64,000 bases of DNA from Alphaproteobacteria bacterium (GTDB taxonomy: Bacteria; Pseudomonadota; Alphaproteobacteria; Rickettsiales; SXRF01): positions 124,001 through 188,000 of the forward strand of contig JANYES010000021.1 of the NCBI GenBank assembly GCA_025362975.1, read 5' to 3'. Below, piece after piece: positions 8,560 through 19,100 of this stretch. The stretch's first letter is position 1; each line of letters opens with the position of its first letter. Made by a program: the position numbers and the translations under genes. The notes beneath the pieces are model-generated. The model worked only from the letters and a program-made list of their open reading frames with translations. It had not been told where the DNA came from and searched no databases.

Positions 8560-9003
8560 ATGACTAAAACCGTTCCCGAAGGTAACAATGTGATTCCGTC
8601 GATCATCGTCAATGATGCGGCCAGAGCGATCGATTTGTATACGAAAGCCTTCAATGCGAAGGAAGAGTACCGCATAGAATATCCTGGCAGCAATAAAATC
8701 ATGCATGCGTGCATCACTATCGGCAATACGCGATTATTTCTCGCCGATGTGAACGAGCAGATGTGCGCCATCCCGTCGGTTTCAGGGTTTTACGTATATT
8801 TCAGCGATGTGGACAAAATGTTCGCGCAGGCGACCAAAGCGGGCCTGAATGAATTATACCCGGTGAAGGATATGTTCTGGGGCGACCGCACCGGGTCAGT
8901 GAAAGACCCGTTCGGGATTACCTGGACGCTCTCGACCCATGTTAAAGACGTGTCGCCGGAAGAAATGGAAGCCGGTAAGCAGATGATGGCGAAAGCATCC
9001 TGA
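8560..9003 (+). CDS. VOC-superfamily (PhnB/glyoxalase-like) protein
   Basis: 147 residues with the paired beta-alpha-beta-beta-beta layout of the vicinal-oxygen-chelate fold. The PhnB-type opening is visible (VIPSIIVNDAARAIDLYTKAFNA), as is the closing block GDRTGSVKDPFGITWTLSTH, where DPFG and the terminal His are typical. Members include glyoxalases, antibiotic-binding proteins and demethylases, so substrate cannot be assigned. A strong GAGGAGG Shine-Dalgarno precedes the ATG, and a sigma-70-like promoter lies upstream. Cytoplasmic and probably monocistronic. Confidence 0.88.
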   Translation: MTKTVPEGNNVIPSIIVNDAARAIDLYTKAFNAKEEYRIEYPGSNKIMHACITIGNTRLFLADVNEQMCAIPSVSGFYVYFSDVDKMFAQATKAGLNELYPVKDMFWGDRTGSVKDPFGITWTLSTHVKDVSPEEMEAGKQMMAKAS

Positions 9004-9053
9004 ATTTGGCAGGCGGGGGGATAAAACCCTCCGTTTCACCCGATTTACATGGT

Positions 9054-9497
9054 TTACGCGTAGCGGCTGGAGCCGCGATTAGCGACGTAATTCGAAATTT
9101 CGCGCTCGACCTGAGCCACGATTTTCGGATCGTCCATGCCAGCTTCTTTAAGCATGCCGGGAATGTGCATCATGACTTCGCCTTTGCGGCTTGCGAATTC
9201 AGGCGGAATGTAAAATTCAATGAAGGGCGGGCGGGCGCCGTCGTCAAGCAGACGGAAGACGATCCCCTGCCCCAGCGCTTCGCCGGGCAAGGTGCTGATG
9301 AATTGGTAATTATCATTTACTTTGAATGGCTTGATTTCAAGCGAATAGCCCGCTTTGGCGCTTTCTTTGCGGTAGCCTTCGTAAATCTCGTGCAAGCCTT
9401 TAGCGATATCGGTGGAAACGTTGCCGTTGCGCATTACGGTTATAGTTACATCGCTTGATTCGTCGGTCGGGAATTTTACCTGCACTCGTTCGTCCAT
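9054..9497 (-). CDS. Conserved-looking hypothetical protein, second gene of the pair beside the giant gene
   Basis: About 147 residues, acidic, without signal peptide or membrane segment. I do not recognise a family. The middle reads as mixed alpha/beta (ISTLPGEALGQGIVFRLLDD), and the C-terminus is helical. I chose ATG 9497 because a GGAG stands 6 bases upstream; a GTG at 9515 would add six residues. It follows the 9525-9998 gene by 27 bases on the same strand, so the two form an operon. That operon is divergent from the giant 5,586-residue gene starting at 10181, and shares its 180-base upstream region. A role as partner, chaperone or immunity protein for the giant product is possible but untested. 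Confidence 0.65.
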   Translation of the reverse strand: MDERVQVKFPTDESSDVTITVMRNGNVSTDIAKGLHEIYEGYRKESAKAGYSLEIKPFKVNDNYQFISTLPGEALGQGIVFRLLDDGARPPFIEFYIPPEFASRKGEVMMHIPGMLKEAGMDDPKIVAQVEREISNYVANRGSSRYA

Positions 9498-9524
9498 GTC
9501 ATTCTCCGTTGTCACGTTATTTAC

Positions 9525-9998
9525 CTAGTTTGCGCCAATGCCCCAGCTGGTGCTGGTTTTGTCTTTAGTGTTTTTTTTAAAGGTTTTAAGGGCTTGCTCT
9601 TCGTGCTTGCGGACAAGCGGATTTAAATCAAGCCGGGCTTGCAGCAGGGTAAGCGCATCCGGAGTGAGCACCGGTTCAGTAATGAATAAAACAGTTGAGG
9701 CAAGTTTTTTGAGGACTTCCGCATCAAACGGTGCGTCTTCGAGGACTTGAACCTGAATATAAGGCTCAAACGTGTCTTCGTGCTGCCGCACGGTAACCAT
9801 TGCTTGAGGCGCTAAACGGTAAGGTTTATCGAATTCCAACTCTGCGCCCATGCGCTCGCGGTCGGTTATTTCGTTGAGGACACGGATGGAGTTGTTCAGC
9901 GCCCTGCTATCAGCCGTTACGGTTTCGAAGGAAAGGCTCAATCTGCCGGATGTATCCTCGTCAATTACAATATTTTTTATGTCCGAACGAGCTGGCAT
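9525..9998 (-). CDS. Hypothetical protein, first gene of the pair beside the giant gene
   Basis: 157 residues, cytoplasmic by appearance, family not recognised. The N-terminal half alternates hydrophobic and charged residues as in a beta-sheet (IKNIVIDEDTSGRLSLSFE). The centre has a helix-turn segment and the C-terminus is lysine-rich (EEQALKTFKKNTKDK). Its size and mixed alpha/beta pattern are like those of the next gene, and the two could be distant paralogues. AAGGA lies 9 bases before the ATG. Its promoter must lie between it and the giant gene. Confidence 0.65.
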   Translation of the reverse strand: MPARSDIKNIVIDEDTSGRLSLSFETVTADSRALNNSIRVLNEITDRERMGAELEFDKPYRLAPQAMVTVRQHEDTFEPYIQVQVLEDAPFDAEVLKKLASTVLFITEPVLTPDALTLLQARLDLNPLVRKHEEQALKTFKKNTKDKTSTSWGIGAN

Positions 9999-10180
9999 AA
10001 TTTACAATCCTTTGCAGTAATAGTATTCTGGCCGAGTTACATATGATTAGATATCATGTATTGAATAAATTAACAAATGATTAATATCAAACCTTCACCT
10101 AACTGTCATTAAACTGCAAATTTTCTTAACACTTTACGTGCTAAACTGAGATTGCTAGTAAAATAGTTAACGGGTCCCCC

Positions 10181-13100
10181 ATGCCAGTCATCCAGACTAA
10201 TTTAGCTCTCGATTCCAACAAGCAATACAATATTGAATTCCGCATGGAAAACGGTGTGCTCGTCGGGGAGCTTAAAGCCCTCAAGGACAATGCGGGCGTC
10301 TTAGTCCAAAAACTTCCTGAGCTGATTGAGCTGAAAATTGGCGACCAGATCGTTAAGATAGATCCTGTTACCAATAAATTCACTATGCCGGTACCTGCAA
10401 TGGCCGACGGCAAATTCAACATCGAAGTAAAAGTCAGCAACGTACCTATCGCGACGTTAAACGCCGATAGCAAAGCGCAGACGATGACGATCGACGAAAA
10501 AGAATACAAACCGTTAGCCGTCAGCGAAACTCGCATTCTTGCGAACAACCGCAGCATCAGTGTTACCGCCCGCGAAAAGGCGCTTAAAATGGATAAGCCG
10601 ACGACCGACCTGCACACGCACTGGCCCGGCGTTCCGACGGTCGAAGACCTGATCGAAATCGGCATAAAAAACAAAATGGAATATTCGGTCAAAACCCTCA
10701 TGCAGATGGGGATTACCGAAGCCGACCTCGCCAAACTTACCAAGAATGGTGTGATTAATGAAAAAGGTTGGGACGGCAATCCAGACGATCGGCGTACGGT
10801 CAGCCTTGAAGAAATGAGCAAACTAGCACCGGAAGTGATGGACAGGTTGAAATCCAACTTATCAATCAAAACCGATCAGCAGGCGACTTTCCAGGAAATG
10901 GAAAGGATTTACAACTTCCGCGACCCGTTCACCGGTAACACAAAAATGCTGCCCGACCTGCTCGAAAGAGCAATGCAGCGTTATCAGGAAAATGGCGTCA
11001 AATATGCGGAAATCTCGTGGGGCAAAGTGCTCGACCCTGTATTCCATGAAGTACTCGCGCGCGAAATCCCAAGGATTCAGGCCGCACAGGAAAAAGCAAA
11101 CGAAAGCCTGAAGCCAGAACTGAGAAAACCGCCGGTTAAAGTCGGCGTGCTTGCAGGCTGGGCACGTCATATGACGCAGGAATGGTACGAATCCCAGACG
11201 CTAGCGTTCAAGCAGATGGTGGGAAGCCCGGTGGTCACCGGTGTCGACTTCATCGGCTATGAAACCAATTCTACCGCGACCTTCCTTAAAGAACTCGACG
11301 TTCTCGGCACGCTTAACAAAACGCGCAAAGCTAACGGTGTCGCGCCCTTTACCATCCGCATTCATGCGGGCGAAAGCGTGCACCATCAGGAAAACGTACG
11401 CCTTGCGCTTGAATGGGCGAAAGCAAACCCGGATTCGAAAGTGCGCATCGCGCACGGTATTTTCGGTATTGATGATGCGACGATTAAACTGGCGAAAGAA
11501 CTGTCGGACCGCGGCCAGTTGATCATCGAAATCAACCCGGATTCGAACCTCTCGCTTAATAATATCGACCGCTTCGGCCAGCTACCGATCGAAAAATACC
11601 AGAAAGCTGGCGTTAAATTCGTGCTTTCGTCGGATTCTCCGGGCATGTATCGCACCGATACCGACCAGCTGCGCACCGCGCTTGCGATGTCGGGTATCGA
11701 CGTTGAAGCCTTCAATAAAATGCAGAGGGAAGTCGAAGCGCAGTTCCTCGCGGATCGCGACGGTATCGTTGCACAAAAGGAAGCGTGGATTAAAGATCAG
11801 GTGGACACGATTGTTGCCGAAGCAAAAACCAAGGGTGAAACGCTGACGCCGGAACAAGCGCGCCAAAAACTATTCCAGCGTTCGCCGGAACTTGTCGCGG
11901 AAATGAAAAGGCTTGAAGACGCAGGCAGGGTCCGCGCCGCAGCGCAGACTAAAGACGCCGTTGCAAAGACAAAAGATGCGCTCAAGGCGAAAGGTATCGT
12001 CGTTGACGATCAGGTAATCATCGGTCGCTGGGCAGGCGATGATGAAGTTCGCTTTAACACGGAAACACTGAAAGAAGTTACCGAAGGCAGAAAACCGATT
12101 TCGATTACCGGCACCCTGCCCGAGACGATGACTGAAACGATGCGAGAAGAATATCGCAAAATGATTGCCGATTACGCGCTGAACGGCATAAACATGGACC
12201 CGCGCGCCGTCGCCCGCATCGAAGCGATGAAGGGCCAACTTGCCGCCGACGACATACGCAGGGCTGATCGCGAACTCGCTAATCGTTTCCTGACCAACCC
12301 GGAATCGATACCGCAGGAACAGCGCAAAACAGCGCAGGAAGCCGTTGACCGGGTCCGTTACGATAACAATGCACGCATTGAAGTAGAAGCAGCCATTCGC
12401 ATGATGGTGCGAAATGCCGATCCGGCGAAAGCGTATTTTGTCACCGGTGGCAACGATTACGGCATCGAAAAAATTATTCATGAGGAAGTCGCCAAGCGTA
12501 ACGCGGGCAAACCGCCGTCGCAGCAGCTTAAGTTGATCGCAACCGTTGCAGCCAAAGGTGGTACGCCGGACGTGCCGGATGGTGTTACACATGCCGTCAT
12601 TGTGGGTGAAAAATACTTCGATATCCCGGGCCGCGTGGCGCCGGGCCTAGTGCGTATGGGCGGTGTGTTCGTAGGCTTTGGCGGTAACGAAATCGACTCG
12701 AACAAGATCGTAACCGCCGTCAACATGAATGACGAGCTAGGCGGCAGGCGCGCTTCGGTGACGCTTGTCAGCAACGTTCCGGGAACATTGCAGGAAAAAG
12801 CGGACTTCTTCGCAAGCCGAAAACTGTCGGTTGCCAACGGCACTGCCATGCTCATGAAGCTGGCACGCGAAAATCCGGGAATGTTCCCCGCAGGGTTCGC
12901 CGATAATATTACGCCGGAGATGGAAAAAATCCTGCGCAAATCACTTACCACCGAGGGCCGCGCCGTCAATGAGCTGAAAGATATCCCGGGCATCGAAATT
13001 AAAGCCAAACAGATACTTTTCGATAATGAAGTGATTCTGGAACGTGTTGGCAACTCGACGCAATTCACCGCGACCGACAAGTTTGACGCCCTGATGAAAA

Positions 13101-16100
13101 AATCTCCGGAAGCCGCGTTAATCATTGCGGAAAACGCTACCGGTATCTTTAGTGAGCAGACCGTGAATAAAGCGAGCGCCGAAGTGCTGCGCTATGCAAC
13201 GACCGAAGCGGCCCGCCCTGTGGAGCGCACTGCGACGCTGCCGGTGGCATTTACCAAAGACCAAGGTGAATCGCGCTTTACCAATAATGAACGCAAAGTG
13301 CTGGATGCGCTCATTATCGCCAACGAAGCGCTTGTGGATATGCGCATTGGGCCGGATGGCGGTTTCCGCAAGATCAGCATGGCACAGAAGGCGAAAGAAG
13401 CCGAAGGCGTCAGCGGCGACGCCAAGAACGGGCAGCAGAAGCAGGAGCCGGCGGTCAATAAGTCGATTCTCGCCAACATGATTATGCAGGGTCAGGCAGG
13501 CGGCGTGGCTGATTCGCAGCGTATTGCCGTGATCATGATGGATTCGCTTAACCAGACGATCAACGAGTTCCGCAAAGCGCCGCGCCGCGTCGACAGGGAA
13601 TTCATCATTGAGAAATTCGGTGTTGAACTGGGCTCGCAGGTCATCAAAGACATGGATGCCATCCAAAAAGGTCTGGAATCATCCGCAGCCGGCAAACTGA
13701 ATGAAGTCCCGATGGAATACCGCAACGCAGTTGCCGCCGTCGAAGTAGCAAACCTGCGCATGGTGGTGCGTTCGGTTGGCGATAAGGCGACGCTGGGCGC
13801 AAACGCGCCGGAAGGCTTCGTAGACATTACAACCGAAGAAGGCCGCCGCACGTTGCGCGACGCGATTGCACGCGCTGAAAACGCCATGAAGTTGGAGGGC
13901 GTCGACCAGAAAGCCTTTACCGGCACGAAGGAAATGATTGCCGACGCCGCTGCGGTGCGCGATGGCAGGCTGGCCCCGTCCGAACTCACTGACTTTTCCA
14001 AACGCGCTACGCTTCAGCGCTTCCAGAACGGCCTTGCTTCGGTTGCGCCGTATCAGGACAAAGTTAATAATGGCCAGAAACTGCTTCCAGAACAGTTGCG
14101 CACGGCGGCGTATGATACGCAAAATATCGATCCTGAGAAATTCGCTGGCGACGTATTGCATGACAATACCGAAGATCGCGTGTTCGAGCGCGAAAACCTG
14201 AACCAGATATATGAACGATTCGGCCCTGAAATCGGCGGCCGCGTTGCGGAAGCGACCGATAAGCAGCCAAACGCAGAACAGCAAAGAATACTCGAAGAAG
14301 CCCAGAGGGCCTTCGAAGCTGCGCCTAAAGGCACAGCTGAGGAGTTGAAGACAGCTAAAGACGCGCTCAAAACCGTCGAAAAGAAAATCGACGCCGACCT
14401 GAAATACGAGACCAAGAAAGCCTACATCGCAAAAGCGGACCTGTTCAAAAAAATGCCGCTGAAAACTGCAGCGCAGCTGTTTGAAGGCCAAGGCGCGTTA
14501 GTTGCGATTCCGGCCAATGCGAACACGCAGTTCAGCCTTGAAGGCGCGTTACTTAAGCTAAGCGATTTCCGCCAATCCATGGAAGCGGGCATGGGCTCGC
14601 CGGAACTGATGAACGACCGCTCGGCGTCGAGCGGTTTCCAGCTTGGCCTGCTACGCGATAAAGAATTATATATCCGCCCGATTGTGGAAGCGCTTACCAG
14701 CCCTGAAAAACAGGCTGAAATGAAGGCAATGGGCGTTGACATGGTGGCTGTTAACAAGCAGATCGCCGAATATGTCGAAACGTCGAAAGCCTATCTTGCC
14801 AACGCCATCGATATCGTTGCTAAGGACCGCAACCTGACGCCGGACCAGCATTCGCAGTTGAAAAAGCTGCTTCTTGAACAGGCTCCGGGTAAGTTCCTTT
14901 CCAGGGAAGAGGTCGCGGCGAAACAAAAAGAAATCCGTGCGAAGCTAACTGAAATGGGCCTGACCGACGTGACCGTCGAAGTTAAGGACCGCACCGGCAA
15001 ATTGGTGCCCGCGCAGAGGGCTCCGCTTAATACGACGCTGGATGCGACCAAGCAGGGCGACGCGCAGTTCAACGCGATCAACCTCGATAACCTTGCAGAA
15101 AATGCCGTGAACATCGGGCAGCTGGAAGCTGTTAAACCGGGCATTCGCCCGGGTGTGGACTTGCCGGGCAGGCCCGGTGCGGTTGTTAAACCGGTTGAGC
15201 CGGTCAGTGCAGTTGCGGGCACAAATGGCAAGCCCGTGGTCGAAGATGCCAGAAAGATCGCCGAGCGCCTTGTTGTTATTGAAGTGGCCAAGGGTAATCC
15301 GCCGGACGTTTGGAAAATGCAGGATCCTGTAACCAAAAAGATCTATTATGCTAAAACCGCCGCGGTAAGCGAAGTTGACATGACAAACAGGGCGGCTAAT
15401 GCCAAATTGCCGCCGGACAGCCCGCTGGAAATCGCCAAACCGCTGGTGTCGGGCGTGAACGATATCCCGGCCGCGCTGAAAGATACGATCCAGATGCAGG
15501 GCGATCGTACGTCGTTTATCATCGTGGAGGGAGTGCCATTGGGTGCGTCGATGGGGCAGTTGAGCTTCTCCGACGGTATGGAAATCGGCAGGGATCCGCT
15601 ACGCGGCAAACCGGTGACAGCCGAAGAATTCAAAGCCTACGCAGAATCGGTCAAAGCGCTTAACGAACAGGGCATTTTCAGCAACGATTTGTCGAGCAAT
15701 ACTGAGTTCGTACGCGATGCAAACGGCAAGCTCAAAGTCTACACCTATGACTTCGATCCGGAACACTTATCAAAACTCAACCCGGGCAGCAAGTTTGAAG
15801 ACGTTGCGCAGGTAGCCGAAGCTGCCAAGGGCATGCTCGCCGCCGGCACTCTGGATGAAGCCGGTAGAGCGTACGTACTTGAGCTTGCCGAAGGCAATAA
15901 GTTGAAAACTGAAGCCGCCGCACTCACCCGTGAAGCGGCAGGTAAGGCATTCGAAGAAGCTGTCAAGAAATTGTCGCCGGAGAATGCAATCAAGATGTTC
16001 AGCGATATCGAGACCTATCGCGAATTCAAGAAAATGGTCGACAGCCTGCCGCCAGAGCGCTTCGAGCAGTTTAAGGCGTCCGGTTCGGAAACCTTCCAGA

Positions 16101-19100
16101 AATATCAGGCGACGCGCGAGTTCATGGAAAAAATCGCCGGGGCCGACAGCCCCGACGCCAAACGCCCGCCACGCCGCAAACCGACCGGCCCGGGCACTGT
16201 CGAGATCATGGCTGGCGGTCAGGGCCGCGATGGCAGAAGATACACCAGGGACGGCACGGCAGTCGCCCCGAAAGGCCCGTCGCTCGATGAGACCGTCTGG
16301 CAGAAAAAACAGCAGGTGCGCGAAATAGGCGCTTCTACCCGCAGCACGACGGTGCAGCTTGAAGCCTTGCAGGCAATCTTGGTGGAACAAGGCGTTCCGC
16401 CCGTCGCAGGCTCCCCGCTCGATCGCGCAATCGCTACGTCCAAGCAGCTTTCTGCCGATGTAGCGGCAGGCAAACAGCCGACTATTAATTCGGTTGAGGT
16501 CGCAAATTTGATGGCCGTCGCAGCTACGCTGGAGCCTAAGCTGGCCCAGAGCATTGAGCGCGGGCTGGAAGCAGCACGCGTAAAAGTTGAAGGCACTGAC
16601 CGCACCGCAGCCGACCAGTCAGTAACCACGATGAAAGAGCAAATCGCAAAGCTCCAACCGGAACAGCTCGCGCGCGTGAAAGGCGCAACGGAAGGCAAAC
16701 CGGTGACTAAACCCGCCAAGCCGGCTGTGGATTATTGGAGAATCGGTGCATCTGATCAACTAGCAGCGCACGATCCCCGCCTGAGCCACATGGAACATGT
16801 CCATAAATCGCCGGAAGCGCTCCAAAAACGTCTCGCTGAACTCGGGATTACCGATATTTCGGCTAAAGATCTGGCGGCAGACCCTGCGCAGCGTACACGC
16901 TTTGAAGCCATGAACCAGCTGCTTACAGCTTATGAGTTCAAGGACGCGCAGCAGTTCCGCGAGACGATAGCGGCTGTTGAAAAATCGGATGCCTTCAATA
17001 AAGTCGATCCAAATAGTAAAGCTTTTGCTACTGAGGTAGCGCAAGTACTCACGAAAGAAGGCAACCTGAAAGCGGTCAAACAGCGCGACATCGGCAAAAT
17101 TGTAACCACGCCAGAGCGCATTGCGACGTATGAAGCCATCGTACAACTCGTTTCCGAATACAAGATTGAAAATGAAAAAGTGCTGAAAGCACTTGTCGAA
17201 GAGGTTAAAAATACACCTGAGTTCCAAAAACTTATAACCGATCCGAATATTTCGCAGGATGTGCTGCGCGCGGAAATGAAGAAAGCGATCGACCGCGTAA
17301 AACTCACCAAGCCGCTTGAGCGACTACCCGTGTATGCCGTTAACGACCGTGTAGTCACCATTCTTGTCGGCGGTCCTGCCACAGGCAAAAGTACAGCCAC
17401 TGAAGCTATGGAGCTTAAGGGCAAGGACCTTGGCGCAAAAGTAGGTTCGGACGAGTACAAGGGCATTCTTGGCGATGCCCGCAAGCTGGGCGAATATTTC
17501 GGGGCCGTGACACATCCCGAAAGCGCTTACCTAGTGGAGCAGATTCGCGGGCGTCTTGACGAGATGGCGCAAAAAGGCAAAGCGCCGAATTACACCGTAG
17601 AAAAATTCATTCTGCAGGATTGGTACGCCGACAGCATCAAGAAAACCGGCGCAAAAATCCAGGTTGTCAGCACCTTCCTGGATGATCCCGCTGAGACTAT
17701 CAGGCGCAACGGCTTGCGCGGCGACGCGTCAGGCCGGTATGTGGAAACCAAGGTAGTATTGGGGGTCCCGCAACAGGTGTCGGAACAGGCTCCGCGCATG
17801 TTCTCCGATCTGATGATGCCGGTAGTAATTTACAACACCAATGTGGAACGTGGGAAACCGCCGATTGTCGTTGCTGAAAAAGCGTCAGGGTCAAACACTC
17901 TGATCATTCGCGATGCGAAATCGTTCAACGCGTTCATGTTCCAGGCTGCCATCATTGAAACTGCCAACAGCCCGGAAAAAGTTTTCCCAGAAGGCGTGCG
18001 CATCAATGACGTCATTGATGGTCAGATGAAAGCATTCGCCAAGAGCGGCATATCGATGAGTTATGTCGACAGCAATGGCGTAGAAATCGCTAAAGTTGCA
18101 GAAGGTAAGCTTACTGTTATTAATGAAGTTGCCTTTAAAGCATCCGTCGGCGATCCGGCGATTGCTGAAGGAATGATAAAATCACTTTCAAAAGGAGTAG
18201 CAGATGGCAGAAGAACAGGCAGCCCCAGCACAACCAAAGAGCCAGTGGGAGATCGACGGGCAGACTTGGGAACAGGCGATCCAAAAAAGGGAGAAGCTGG
18301 AAAAGGAGCTGGGACAACAGGACAAACCGAAGCCGGACAACCAAACGGGGCAGAGCAGGTAGCCACCAAAGAACAGGTCGCCGCTTACGAAAAAGCGATG
18401 AAGGAAATGCGTGCCGCGCTCGTCGAAACGGCGGGCGAAGCACAGGTTGCCGAATTCTGGGAAAAATCCGGCCGCAACCAGCCGGATTATGCCCAGCGCG
18501 CGCTTGATGGCGTCGATCCGTCGCTGCGCGATACGGTGATTGAAGAAACTGCAAAAATGCCGACGAAAGTCAAAACCGACCGCACGACTGCGTCGCTTGA
18601 AACGTTGAAGGCAGAACTTGCCAGAAAAGGTATCCCAACCCCGCCGGGTTCACAGCTTGACCGCGCCATCAAAGCCTCGAAAACACTTGCGATCGATCTT
18701 GCCGCTGGCAATCCGCCGTCGCTCACCCCGCTTGAGGCAGCCAACCTTGCTGCCACCGCCGGGCTTGTTGACGCTAAAGTCGGCAGGCAGGTTGAAGATG
18801 TGCTCGCTAAAGCTGGCATGAAGCTCGACGAAAGGGTGCTTAAAGACGCGTTCGTCAAATCAGACTCGCTGTTCGAAGATGTAGGTAAATTAAGCCCTGA
18901 ACAGACGGAAGCCGTTCGGAATGCAGGTGGCGTCAAAGGTGCGGCCGCCGAAGCGGCTGCGAAGCCTGCTACCAAAGAGCAGGTTGCCGCTTACGAAAAG
19001 GCGATGAAGGAAATGCGCGCGTCGCTGGCCGAAACGCTGGGCGAAGCGAAGGCGGCTGAATTCTGGGAAAAATCTGGCCGCAACAAGCCGGGCTTTGCCG

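Noticed and set aside
10113-10165. Promoter of the giant gene (TTTACG at 10133 with TAAAAT at 10159)
   Set aside because: The spacing is 20 bases and both hexamers are poor, so I could not support a specific promoter call.
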